From the NCBI GenBank assembly GCA_037013495.1, contig CM072805.1, forward strand, positions 17,580,601 to 17,644,600: a stretch of DNA of 64,000 nt. The letters are read 5' to 3'. Source of the DNA: Hippophae tibetana (Eukaryota > Streptophyta > Magnoliopsida > Rosales > Elaeagnaceae). The number at the start of each line of letters is the position of its first letter. Position 1 is the stretch's first letter. The notes under the pieces were generated by a model. That model worked only from the letters and a program-made list of their open reading frames with translations, was not told the DNA's origin and searched no databases. The translations under genes were made by a program, and so were the position numbers. Shown piece after piece: positions 1-10,880 of this stretch.

Positions 1-1762
1 ATAATTCTTAACTTTCCAAGTTTTGCTTAGTTTTTTCATTATGTACAAAACTTAATCTGTACATTATTGTCTCTAAATATCAAGGTTTGTTGAAGAATTA
101 AACATTCTAATAATTTTATTTATTAAATAATATTACGTGCACTTAATTCTATCTATCAACGTATTATATTATTTGTGATATATGTATTACAAATTTATAT
201 ATAGATGATTTCTTATAGTATATTTGTATATATATATATGATTAGCAAAAATAACATATACAAATTGGTCGAAATGAATATATTAAAGATGCATTTTGCT
301 GATGTTGCTCCGTCATGTGTTTTGCATGTTCTTTCGCATTCTTTATCACTTACAAACAAAAATATACATGTCCCACTACAAGTTCCGCTCCATCTTGCAC
401 AATCGTCACTATTTGTTTTCTTTGTTATTTATGTCTCTACATACGTTATTAAATAAAACGTATGTATTTTAAATGACAAGGTATATTGGGATTATATATG
501 TAATTATGATTTATATAAAGGATAACGACATCGTACAATATATATTATTATTTTTATCATAAAAATATCTGATTAATAATAACTTTAATTAATAATAATA
601 TATTAGATTATAATTAATACTATTAATAAAATAAATATTTTATATATTTTTAATATGAAAATAATATTACCTATATAAATTAACACACAAATATAAAAAG
701 GAAATTTATAAAATAAAATACACTCACACTTAACTCATTCGAAATGAAAACAATTTAATAATTAAATACGTAGCTTCAAGAAATGAGAAACCAAAAAAAT
801 TAGAAAAATAATAAAATTAGCAACTTTAAAATTTCTGAACATAAAAATTGTACTATTTTTGTTTTATTTATATTTTTAATATTAAAAAAATTAGATTATC
901 TAATTAGACGCTAAATAAGTTAAAATGTGATTTTTTAAATTTTTTTAATATTAAACTTAAACCAATTTAACTCTTTTTAATATTATTTGTGAGTTATTTT
1001 TATTTTTATAAATTTTGGATGTTATTTTATATAATTTTTAAAAGAATTTGATCAATTAATAAAAGAATAATTATATATTTTAGGTATATTAAGACCATTC
1101 ATCCTAGTTCAAATTGTATTTTACAAATAATATTTAATTTATTTATTTAAATAAAAAAGAAAAACAATTGTCTTTTATTTAAATCAAATACAATTGATAT
1201 AATTCAAAAATGTGATTTGAAACGAAAATTTCGTGTTAGGATTATAATGATTTTTAAAGAGAAGTGAAATTATTGACAAAATCAACAGATCTTGTATTCT
1301 CCCTATTAAAAAGATATAAATAGCACCTACTAAACAAGTGTCGAGGTTACGTAGGTTAGAACTCTTAAGTGGCTAAAATAAATATAATTCGACCCTTAAT
1401 AAGTTAGGTCATCATATAAATTACATAAATAGGTAGTTATATACATGTTGCTTGAGTTTTTAAAATAAGATGTGACTCAGGTCGTTATGATAGTGTATCA
1501 GTCTATTTACTTTGAATAGGTCTTGGCCTTCAGATCTTAGTCATCAGGTCTTGATCCTCATGTCTTGATTCTTATATCTTGACCACCAGGTCTTGATCTT
1601 CAGATTCATAAGGTTGTTATATATAAGAACTATCCTTAATATGAGCGAGGTATCTTAGGTCACTGGATCACGTACTTATTACATAAATAATACCAATTAG
1701 ACGCAATTAATTAAGTCTTAATCAATTAATTTTATTTTTAACATATATCCAAACTTTGATGC
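1..1762. other. AT-rich non-coding DNA
   Basis: Very AT-rich sequence with no recognisable protein. The one small open frame (205-456) has no domain and looks like chance. It contains a short minisatellite (1518-1601) and ends at the target duplication of the solo LTR. No promoter or RNA gene was recognised. Confidence 0.6.
1518..1601. repeat. 14-bp minisatellite, six copies
   Basis: Six consecutive 14-bp units related to AGGTCTTGATCTTC, each differing by a few bases, with no insertions or deletions between units. It lies in AT-rich DNA and has no coding content. Confidence 0.8.
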
Positions 1763-2129
1763 TGATGAGTGCTCAAAAAGCACTAAAATAACCATGATTT
1801 TATGCACATTAATTGATTAAAAATACATATATTTATATGTTTTATCATATATTTATATAAATTTGTCTTTTTCGGAATCACGGGTATTTTTATTGTTTTT
1901 CAGGTATTTTGGCTTAAAAACGCAATTTAAAGACTCAAACAGGAATACTTGAAGCAATACATCACAAATATATTAATAAATAAGTAGGGAACAGGTCAAC
2001 AAACATGGAAAAATTGGACAAAATGGGTCGAAAAGGTCAAAAATGTCAAAAAGACGAAAATCGCACCGCCGCGCCGCCCGGCTGCCGCGTCCCAACGCCC
2101 AGCTCCGCCCCAAGCAGCAGCGCGCGGCA

Positions 2130-2226
2130 CTGTTCATCCGCGCGTACTGTTCATCCGCGCGCACTGTTCATCCGCGGTACTGTGCAGCCGCGGTACTCTT
2201 CATACCCGGTACTGTGCAGCCGCCCC
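2130..2226 (+). repeat. GC-rich 16-17-bp tandem repeat inside the LTR
   Basis: Six units related to CTGTTCATCCGCGCGTA run head to tail within the GC-rich part of the solo LTR. The equivalent block in other LTR copies has different content, so this is a rapidly changing segment of U3. Confidence 0.75.
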
Positions 2227-2235
2227 CCGTCATGC

Positions 2236-2334
2236 TGACGTCATCAAATGACGTCAGCAATCAATAATCCGCATTTTTTACATTTTTTTAACATTTTTTT
2301 TTCTACTTTTTCTCTCCATCCTCACCTATAAATA
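2236..2334 (+). promoter_or_regulatory. LTR promoter: paired TGACGTCA sites and TATA box
   Basis: Two perfect TGACGTCA palindromes (2236-2243 and 2249-2256) lie about 70 bp upstream of TATAAATA (2327-2334), which is followed by a C-run. TGACG pairs are the known as-1/CRE-type binding sites of plant bZIP (TGA) factors. The same order occurs in the other LTR copies with scattered base changes. Transcription would begin about 30 bp after the TATA box; that start is inferred. Confidence 0.7.
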
Positions 2335-2549
2335 CCCCCCTTCCCTTCACTTCAAAACACACCTAAAAACACCTCCAAATACATTCTTTTCTCTCTTTTC
2401 TTAGATTTTTAGGATTCTTTAGTTTTTCTTAGTTTTTCTTATGTTTTCTTAGTTTTTAGCTTTTCTTAGTTAATTTCTCTTAGATTTAGAGTTCTTCCCT
2501 TTTTGGGAAGAACTAGTTATGTTTTTGTAATATTTTAGCTCTTTGATTC

Positions 2550-2555
2550 AATAAA
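2550..2555 (+). terminator. Candidate polyadenylation signal in the LTR
   Basis: AATAAA in the conserved stretch ATTCAATAAATGGGAG, about 220 bp downstream of the TATA box, a suitable place for the R-region polyadenylation signal. It is conserved in the D element (49982-49996) but altered in the complete element (minus strand). Confidence 0.45.
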
Positions 2556-3112
2556 TGGGAGTGCAAATTTCGCTTGGAGTTTTTCCAGCAACGGGAATAG
2601 CGTCGAAGTTCTGTAAGGATTTTATTTTCTTTGCAGTTATTTTTATGCTTTATTCTTACATGTTATATTTAATTTGTCTGTGGTTAAATTTAATTGTGCT
2701 GGCTATTTAGTAAACATGATGTAATAATAACGTTGTTATGCTTGCGAAATATTAAAAAGGTAAAAATCTCTAAAATGAATTGATTTTATTTTTATTCATG
2801 ATTTTATATTAAGAATGTTAGAGAGAAATATATTATTTTTCATTACAAACTTAAACCTGAAAATTAGATTTTAAGGTTTAGTTATCCGGTCTGATTTAGA
2901 GTAGTGCTCTTTTATTTGATGGTACAATCGCCCGGTAGTTAGAGTGAAGCTCTATTTCAAAAGTTTTTATAAGAATTATTATCTAAAAATGTATTGACGA
3001 CATGTTTTCGGTAGTGGTTTTAAAACTTGAAAGTTAGTACTCGGATAACTAAATTCTTGGGTTTAATTTGGACACCTTGAATAAAGTTTAAACTGTCTAA
3101 CCCCACCAAAGG

Positions 3113-3248
3113 TGGCATTTAAATGGTTCATTTTCAATCTCTTAGAAAAAGAAATTAATTTAATTAAGCATATTAGTTATCAACCCCACCCATAGCTGTT
3201 AATTGATTTGTTTAGTTAACCAAGAATATCTAACCCCACCAAAGGTGG
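3113..3248 (+). other. U5 hairpin cluster
   Basis: CCACCAAAGGTGG occurs twice (3113-3125 and 3236-3248). Between them is a related block (about 3184-3200) that forms CACC-CATA-GGTG in less mutated copies. All would form stem-loops in the 5' leader RNA. The same trio is found in the other family-1 LTRs, for example 39682-39694, about 39732-39744 and 39815-39827 on the minus strand. Confidence 0.6.
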
Positions 3249-3447
3249 TATTCATACAAAAAAGGGAGAATCAATAAATATCAATTCATATCTTTAATAA
3301 CCTAGATAATATGAGCAAGCATAATTAACTTAGTTATTATATCCATAAATACTCCGCCATTATAAATGATAACATTTGCATGAATGTTTATTGAATCTAT
3401 GTTTAATTTTATGTAATTAGATTAAAAACACAAAACCCCAAAATATC

Positions 3448-3657
3448 GTGACAGGATGTTTAGGATTTAATTTCGTTTTTAGAAGTTTGAATAATAAATT
3501 AAAAACCACACACATTCCTTTCTTAGATCGACCTTGGGAGTATACTTATCATTTTCTACGAAATGATTCGTGCACTTGCGAGATTTTTATAAATATTAAA
3601 ACCAAAGTATTGGCAAGAATCGGCGATGCCGGTTTTCGCTCATCAGATGCATTGTAG
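3448..3657 (+). other. Short conserved reading frame at the end of U5
   Basis: A 69-codon frame starting MTGCLGFNFVF runs to the last bases of the LTR. The same start and most residues (for example the PWEYTYHFLRNDSCTCE block) recur in the LTR copies at 27424, 39192 and 49311, and with a late frameshift at 22814. It lies in the transcribed leader and could be an upstream ORF. It could equally be an open frame preserved because the copies are young. No domain is recognised. Confidence 0.3.
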
Positions 3658-4198
3658 TTGAATTTTTTTATAGCTATACACTCAAAGAGGTATTATTTTT
3701 TGGAAAAAAAAAGTACTTTTTTTTTAATACAACCAAAAGAGAAGTATTATCTGTTATCACAAACATGCATTTCTATGTATAATTAAGCAAATACATACTA
3801 TATCTTATCTTAACTATACTATTCAATATCACTTAGTTATTAAAATCTTACAAACTATTTTTTACTTATCATAATAATATTATAATATATATATATATAT
3901 GTGTGTGTGTGTTTTAATTGTTTCTTAATGGAGTTGTGAATGCGTGAAGAATCTTTTAAATAAGTAGGGGCCTACTGATTTATACAGATATTCAAGCAAT
4001 TATTAAAATCTCACATATATAATTGGATTTTTGATTCGTAAGTAGCAAGCCTTTTCTTTATTTATTATTATTTTAGATAATATAGATTTACATTATATTC
4101 ATTCAAATCAATATTATAATAATTAAATAAAAATATTGAAAATATATTAAATTACATTATAATAATCTCTATTGAAATTGTCTTCGATTATTACCAAT

Positions 4199-4237
4199 GG
4201 TCGACATGGTTGTTATCAACCCTCGAGATATTCGAAG
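4199..4237. repeat. 39-bp motif shared with 42622-42660
   Basis: Matches 42622-42660 at 37 of 39 positions by eye. It contains the perfect stem-loop GGTTG-TTAT-CAACC and the palindrome TCGA-GATAT-TCGA. The flanking DNA of the two copies is otherwise unrelated. Confidence 0.7.
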
Positions 4238-4252
4238 CTAGCATGGAGGAGT

Positions 4253-4348
4253 GTGGATACTAGTGATATAAACACAAGAGAAAAGTGGATACTAGTGATA
4301 TAAACACAAGAGAAAAGTGGATACTAGTGATATAAACACAAGAGAAAA
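4253..4348. repeat. Three perfect copies of a 32-bp tandem repeat
   Basis: The 32-bp unit beginning GTGGATACTAGTGATATAAA is present three times without any difference, which suggests recent expansion. It starts 16 bp after the shared 39-bp motif. Confidence 0.9.
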
Positions 4349-5094
4349 GTGTTACATCTATAATCTCTTTTATGTTATGATAATTAATTAATTTCATTTA
4401 ATTTATATTATAAATAATATTATTTAATTAATAATAAAAATAAATATATCAATTAAAAAAACATATTATTTTAAAAACTTTTAATAAAATATTAATTTTT
4501 TTATGTCGAGTGATTGAAAAATAATTTAAACATGATCAAAAAGAAAGTATTTAACACGTTTCATTTGAAATATATTTCACAATATATTTTTAATTTTTTT
4601 TTAATTATTACAATTTTTATTTAAATTATTACTTATTATATATTATATTGGCCATGATACATGCAAACAGATATAGATATAACAAAATTGAATTAATATT
4701 AAAGGAAAAAAACTTTATTATTTAGAACATTCATTATAAAGCAATTATTATTGTAAAATAAATTAACTTTTTATTTGCAATTTTCATGACAGTTGTGACT
4801 AATTATTCTACGATAATCGTGGTCATACAAGTGTCATGAAAATTATTCCCATAACTGTTTAGGTTTTTTTAATTTTTTCATGTAACAAACTCAATAAGTT
4901 ACATTCCTAAAATAAAATTAACCCACTTCACATGTGAAGATAATTGAATTGTTCAAATGTGAAACAAACTACACAAGACATCAATATTTAAGCAATATGA
5001 TCCATATGTAATCTCACACACACAAAAAAATATAGGGACTGTACATACTTTATATATATATATATATAGATTTGTCCAATTTACCGAGAAAGAA

Positions 5095-6084
5095 AAGGTT
5101 GGGTGTTCTTGATAGCGACCAACCTCCAGCTGGATGGAAAATCTTCCATAAGAAGGCCTTATGGTTGGGGTCAGATTTCCTCTATACTCCTTTACAAGGA
5201 AATTTTTGGCAAGGACTCAACTCATACTAGGCCATGTGATGTCAAATGGGTAGAGATGCATGTTTTTCCACACACTAATATACAGAAAGCTCGGGGGTTG
5301 AAATTGAGATACCCATGTCCAATGAAGCATATGTATTAAAGCATAATCTAACAAATATGAGGAGAGTCTATATGTCTGTGAAACAAGATTGGGGTAGCAA
5401 TATGACCTTCTTCAAGAATGAGAAGAACTAGAAGGAGTATTTTTCTATGTTTCTAGTCGGTAGGAGACTCCAAACAATGATACCAGGTTGATAATGAGAA
5501 TCTGGGCTGACACCAAGGTCGTGATAAGGAATATGGACTCCTTATTTATGACCTTGAGCCACGAGGCCAAGCAACGATTGGTTGATATCCAAAACTATCT
5601 GCCCGAGAAGACTCTATTGAGGTAGCTACTAAACATTCGCCGTTTTGTTGCTTGTGGTTTGATAAGGCGAGGCTTAGAGGAGCCTCTACATAGTATTATT
5701 CGTAAGCCTCAGGAACCTCCCACAAACTATGAGGGGAGGTTCAAAGTGCTCCATGTTGATGGTGAACTGGCCCTCTAACAAATATCTTCCTTTTTATTTA
5801 GCATGTGCTTGCAAAATTAACACCTTTTTTTCTATCTTTCTAGATAGTATGGAGTTCACTACTTCTGAGCTACTAGCTCAACTTTAGAGTAGGCTCCCTA
5901 AGGAGGGGAGCTCTCAGAAAGCAACACCTTTCTCGCGAGGGATAAGCTCTTTGAATGGGAAGAAAAGAGCAAGCCCTCTAGGTAAGAGGCCACCCCAACC
6001 CTATCAAAGAGAAAAAAGGTGACCATCGATGAACTCATGCTTAGGTTGATGCCTTTGAATATCGTCAAGTCATCACTAGCATCA
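5095..6084 (+). pseudogene. Decayed transposon-like reading frame, unassigned
   Basis: GC content and codon-like texture rise here compared with the flanking DNA. Broken plus-strand frames can be followed, for example one with PPAGWKIFHKKALW and FFKNEKN near the start, and segments near 5850 and 6030 rich in Lys/Arg. These resemble gag-like or plant transposon ORFs in style only; I do not recognise a named family. Many stops and frameshifts are present. The stretch is cut by the LTR beginning at 6085. DNA of similar texture resumes at 17782, so the two may be halves of one disrupted element. Confidence 0.4.
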
Positions 6085-7017
6085 TGAAGAATGCTTAAAA
6101 AGCACTAAAATTTTAATGATTTAATGTACTTTAATTGATTAAATAGATTTATATTTGTATGATTTTATAATATTTTTATATAAATTTGTCTTTTTGGAAT
6201 CATGGGTATTTTTATTGTTTCTTAGGTATTTTCATTCAAAAATAAATTAAAGACAAGAAGAAAAATACTGAAGGAAATACATCACAAATATGTTGAGAAA
6301 AATGAGAAAAGGTAAAAAAAATGGAAAAAGTGGACAAAATAGGTCAAAATAGTAAAAACAAATGTTAAAAAAAGTCAAGTCGTGCTCGCATCCAAGACAC
6401 GCCCACACGTAGCCATCACACACTCATGCTGAGTCCCCCGTGCGCCAATGCCCGTCTACCACAAATCTCGCCTACCACACGCGTGTGAGCTGGTCCAAAC
6501 GAGTCTAAAATCAATTTTTCAAAACTTTCCCATTTTTTGGTTTTTTCCTCATCTATAAAAGGATCCTCTCTTTCATTGTAAAAATCATCCTAAAACTCAC
6601 ACATTTCTATCTCTTTCTTTCTCTAGATTTCTCTCTCTAAAAACTTTCTTAGTTTTTAGTTTTAAAGTTCTTCTCTTTTTAAGAAGAACTAGTTATTATA
6701 TTCATAAATACTCCACTTTTATGAATGATAAAAATTTACATTATTATTTATTGAATCCATATTATGTTTATTTTTGTACGTTATTAGATTACACATTACA
6801 AATCAAAATATTGTGACATAATGTTTAGGATTTAATTTTATTTTTGAAAGTTTGAATAATAAATTAAAAACCACATATATTGCTTCCTTAGATTGACCTT
6901 GGGAATATACTTCTCATTTTCTATAAAATTATTCTTACACTTGTGAGAATTTTAGAAATATAAAACCAATATATCTATAAGATGAGTATTGCTAACAAGA
7001 TCAATATTGCAGATACA
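6085..7017 (+). repeat. Internally deleted 5' LTR of copy 1b
   Basis: Begins TGAAGAATGCTTAAAAAGCAC, homologous to the family-1 LTR start. At about 6690 the sequence jumps from the post-poly(A) region (GAAGAACTAGTTAT) straight into the U5 stretch (TAGTTATTATATTCATAAATAC), skipping about 800 bp that the solo LTR has. The join falls on the shared bases TAGTTAT. The 3' end is degraded and no primer-binding site follows. Confidence 0.7.
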
Positions 7018-7033
7018 TTGATTTTATATTTGT

Positions 7034-8365
7034 AAAACTCTAGCAAGTGCACAAATTCTTTTTTAAAAAATGACATATATATTCCCAAGGTCGATTTTTA
7101 AAAAGAAGTATATGTGGTTTTTAATTATTATTCAAACTTTTAAAAACGAAACTAAATCCTAAACATCTTGTTACTATATTTTGATTTGTATTTCTCAATT
7201 TAATAACATACAAAAATAAATATAGACATGGATTCAATAAACAATAATACAATTTTTTATCATTCATTATAGTTGAGTATTTATGGATATAATAATTAAG
7301 TTAATTATGCTTGCTCATATTATTTAGGTTATTAAAGATATAAATTGATTTTTACTTATTTTTTTTTTTTAGTATGAAAGTGTCCTTAGGGAGGGTCCAA
7401 ATTCTTTTATTTAATATTATTTAACTAATATCCTTAGGTGGGGCCTATAATTAATTAAGTAATAAATTTCAGCTTTATTTCTAAGAAAATTGTAAACCAT
7501 TTAATCATAACTTTAAGAGGAATCACTTAATTAGACTTTATTCAAGATATGTAAATTAAACCTGCGAATTTAATTATCTTAGCACTAACTTTCTAGTTTT
7601 AAAACCATCACTGAAAATATGTTTTCGATACATATTCAAATAATAATTCTTATAAAACTTTCAAAATAGAGCTTCATGCACTCTAACTACCAAATGATTG
7701 TACCAACAAATAAAATAACACTACTATAAATCAAATCGGATAATTAAACCTTAAAATATAATTTTCAGATTTAAGTTTGTAATGAAAAATAATATATTTT
7801 TCTCTAACATCTTTAATATAAAATCTTTAATAAAAACCAAATCAATTTATTTTGTAGAAATGTTTTACCTATTTAATATTTTACAAGAATAACAACTTTA
7901 TCATTATATTATATTTACAAACAGCTAACATGTTAAATTTAATCACAGACAAATTATGTATAACATATAAGAATAAAACATATAAATAATTATAAATAAT
8001 TCATTCAAAATTATACATCAAAAGAATCTTTATAGTACTTTGATGTTAATTCCATTTTTGGAAAGCTTCCAAACGGATTTGTATTTTCGTTATTGAATCA
8101 AAAACTAGAAATCTACAAAAACATAATTAGTTCTCAAAAAGAAAAGAACTTTAAAACTAAAGAAATAAAAACTAAGAAAGCTTTATAGAGAGAGAAAGAG
8201 AGAGAATGTGTGATTTTTTGGATTTTAGGGATCATTTTTACAATGGGAAAAGAGGTGCTTTTATAGATGAGAAAAAAGCCAAAAAAAGTTAGAAAATATC
8301 TAAAAATTTGTTTTGGGACACATTTGGACAAGCTAGGATGCGTGTGGGGCGAGATTTGCAATGGA
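7034..8365 (-). repeat. Inverted, truncated LTR of family 1b
   Basis: Reads on the minus strand from the mid-U3 region (about 8365) through the leader and poly(A) region to the U5 end at 7034. It includes the block from about 7370 to 7880 that the neighbouring plus-strand LTR has lost. With 6085-7017 it forms a head-to-head inverted pair meeting near 7020. The U3 start is missing. The 100 bp after it (8366-8467) is AT-rich and unassigned. Confidence 0.7.
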
Positions 8366-8467
8366 TTTAAAACTAATCCTAAAATTCTAAAAATTACAAA
8401 ACTATACAAAAAAAATAAAATCAAATACAATAAAAATAAAAATATGAACATAAAAAATTTTAAAAAA

Positions 8468-9280
8468 TAGATATAGCACTAGAAGATGAGGAAAAGACGA
8501 TGTTTACATGTCCTTGTAAGACATTTTCTTTTCAAAGAATGCCTTTTAGGTTATGCAATGCCCCTACGACATTCTTGAGGTTTTCATGGATGATCTCTGT
8601 CTTTGGATACTCATTTCATGATTTCTTACATAAATTGACTTTGGTTTTAGAAATATGCATTGAATAAAATCTAACCCTTAGATGGGAGAAAAGTCATTTT
8701 ATTGTTCAACAAGGGATAGTGTTAATACATATCATTTCAAGCAAAGGTATTGAAGTTGATAAGGCAAGAGTTGAATTGATTTCCAAATTACCTCCCCCTA
8801 TATCTGTTAAGGAGATAAGAAGCTTCTTAGAACTTACTAGATTTTATAGAAGATTTATTAAATAATTCTCTAAAATAAGTTGTCCTATATGTAACTTGTT
8901 ATCAAAAGATGTTTATTTTTATTTCAATGATGACTACCTTATTGCCTTCAATTCCTTGAAAGAGAAACTAACATCTGCCCTTATTATTATGGCACCAAAC
9001 TCGTCTTTACCCTTTGAAATAATGTGTGATGCTTTTGATAATGCTATCAAAATAGTCTTAGGATAAAGAGTGGATAAGTGTTTGCATGTCATCTACTATG
9101 CTAGCAAAACACTCAATGATGCCCAAATGAATTATACCACCACTAAAAAAGGAATTCTTGACTATAGTGTTTTCTTTAGAAAAATTCAGGTCTTATTTAG
9201 TAGGATCTAAAGTGATTGTGCATTCTGATCATGTTGCTTTAAGATACCTATTATGAAAACTGAATGCCAAGCCAAGGTAG
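8468..9280 (+). pseudogene. Athila pol remnant: RT and RNase H
   Basis: Clearly homologous at the DNA level to 45190-46060 (plus strand) and to the RT/RNase H part of the complete element. The catalytic stretch survives as FMDD near 8588, corresponding to FMDDFSVFG in the intact copy. Many stop codons and small indels are present, so it cannot code for an active enzyme. Homology ends within the RNase H region and jumps directly to the integrase catalytic core at about 9275, so the RNase H C-terminus and integrase N-terminus are deleted. Confidence 0.85.
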
Positions 9281-9285
9281 CTACT

Positions 9286-10256
9286 CGATCTTTACAAACA
9301 GCCAGCAATGTTAAATTTAATCACAGACAAATTAAATATAACATGCAAGAATAAAGCACAAAAAATAACTGCAAAGAAAATAAGATCCTTACAGTACTTC
9401 GATGCTATTCCCGTTGCTGGAAAACCTCCAAATGGAATTTGCACTCCCAATTATTGAATCGAAAAGCAAATAAATTACAAAAACATAACTAGTTCTTCCC
9501 AAAAAGAGAAGAACTCTAAAACTAAGAAAAACTAATTAAGAAGAGCTAAAAACTAAGAAAAACTAGAAAAACTAAAAAAACTAAGAAATGAGAGAAAGAA
9601 AGAGAAGAGAAGATGTGTTTTTAGGTGTGTTTATTTATGAAGAGAATGGGGGTATTTATAGGTGAGATGAGAATAAAAAGTGGGTGAAAAAATGATAAAA
9701 AAATGGTGTAAATGTGGATTAGTGAATGATGGTGTCATTAATGATGTCAGCATGACTTGGGGGCTGCAGCGCGCAGATTTGGGCGCAGATGGGGAGCGGT
9801 GCACGCGGACAGGAGCAGGGGTGCGCACAGGCGTATGCGGAAGCAACAGCGGCGCACAAAGGTGCGTGCAGAAAGCAGGAAGGGCACGCACATGACAGGA
9901 TCTAGGCGCGTGCGGAATTGGGAGCGGGCTGCGGCTGCTCGGCACGACTGGACGGCTGTGTGCACGATTTCCTCCTTCTTGACCTTTTTGATCCATTTTG
10001 TCCAATTTTTCCATATTTGTTGACCTTTCCTCATTTATTTATTAATATATTTGTGATGTATTGCCTCTAGTATTCTTCTTTGAGTCTTTAAGTTACGTTT
10101 TTAAGCGAAAACACTTGAAAAACAATAAAAATACCCGTGATTCCGAAAAAGACAAATTTATATAAATATATGATAAAATCATATAAATAGATATATTTTT
10201 AATCAATTAATGTGCATAAAATTATTGTAATTTTATTGCTTTTTGAGCACTCATCA
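9286..10256 (-). mobile_element. LTR relic inserted in pol, duplication CTACT
   Basis: A minus-strand family-1 LTR segment ending (on this strand) with GAGCACTCATCA at 10256. The pol sequence it interrupts is duplicated as CTACT at 9281-9285 and 10257-10261, so the insertion is well supported. The segment is 971 bp; about half the LTR, the U5 side, is absent at the 9286 end. It contains the GC-rich block (about 9765-9950), a TATA box (about 9653-9660) and the poly(A) region. Confidence 0.8.
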
Positions 10257-10261
10257 CTACT

Positions 10262-10880
10262 CCATATCATCCTTAAACTTCTCGTTTTGTGGAAGTAAGT
10301 AATAGGCAAATCAAAGGAATTTGGAAATGCACCATGCGTTCTTCAAGAAAGTACGGGGAAATCAAGTTGAATTATACCTCATAGGCATACGGTATAGCTT
10401 ACAAAACACCCATTAGAATGAGCCCTTACTAGTTAATCTTTGGGAAAGCATGCCACCTTCCCATTGAACACAAACATAAGTCTTATTAGGAAATTAAAGA
10501 GCTGAACATGGATTTAGATAAAGTAGGAGAAAAAATGTTAGCTCCATCTTAATGAGTTGGAACATATTAGGGATGAGGCCTATAAAAATGAAAAATTATA
10601 CAAAGAGTGTACTAAATGCTATCATGACAAGAGGCTAGTTCCTAAGTCTTTTCTTCCTGGAATGAAATTTCCTTTATTTAACTCTCATTTGAGATTGTTT
10701 CTAGGAAAATTGAGATCAACATGGGATGGACCTTACACAATTTTCTAAGTTTTTTTCACATGGAGTAGTAGAGTTATTGAATCCAAAGACGCAAATAACT
10801 TTTAAAGTCAATGGGCACCGTATAAAGCCTTATTTAGAAGGAGAAAAAACATGGCTAACATTGATTCCATGTTGATAAAT
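10262..10880 (+). pseudogene. Athila pol remnant: integrase C-terminal half
   Basis: Homologous to 46890-47500. It resumes immediately after the inserted LTR with the codons for the HPQTSG region, now degraded. A readable section at 10557-10748 encodes [16 protein letters not shown] and LGKLRSTWDGPY, matching the C-terminal integrase region of the complete element. Upstream parts carry stops and frameshifts. No chromodomain follows, as expected for Athila. Confidence 0.85.

Larger units (their letters stand above)
1763..3645 (+). mobile_element. Solo LTR of the Athila family 1
   Basis: A single 1883-bp LTR starting TGATGAGTGCTC and ending CGCTCATCA, flanked on both sides by the 5-bp direct repeat GATGC (1758-1762 and 3646-3650). 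It is homologous along its length to the LTRs of the complete Athila element at 27424-41306 and to the 3' LTR at 49311-51165. No internal sequence or second LTR is attached, so it is best read as a solo LTR left by LTR-LTR recombination. It contains a TATA box at 2327-2334, an AATAAA at 2550-2555, a GC-rich block around 2060-2230 and the family's structured U5. Confidence 0.93.
3651..5094. other. AT-rich non-coding DNA with microsatellites
   Basis: No protein is recognised. It contains a (TA)n(TG)n microsatellite near 3884-3912, a short (TA)n near 5052-5068, a 39-bp motif shared with position 42622, and a three-copy tandem repeat, described separately. Confidence 0.6.

Noticed and set aside
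205..456. 83-codon open frame
   Set aside because: Biased AT-rich composition, no domain, no neighbouring signals.
8134..8451. 105-codon hydrophobic minus-strand frame that looks like membrane protein
   Set aside because: Falls across the truncated LTR and AT-rich DNA; hydrophobicity comes from T-rich codons.
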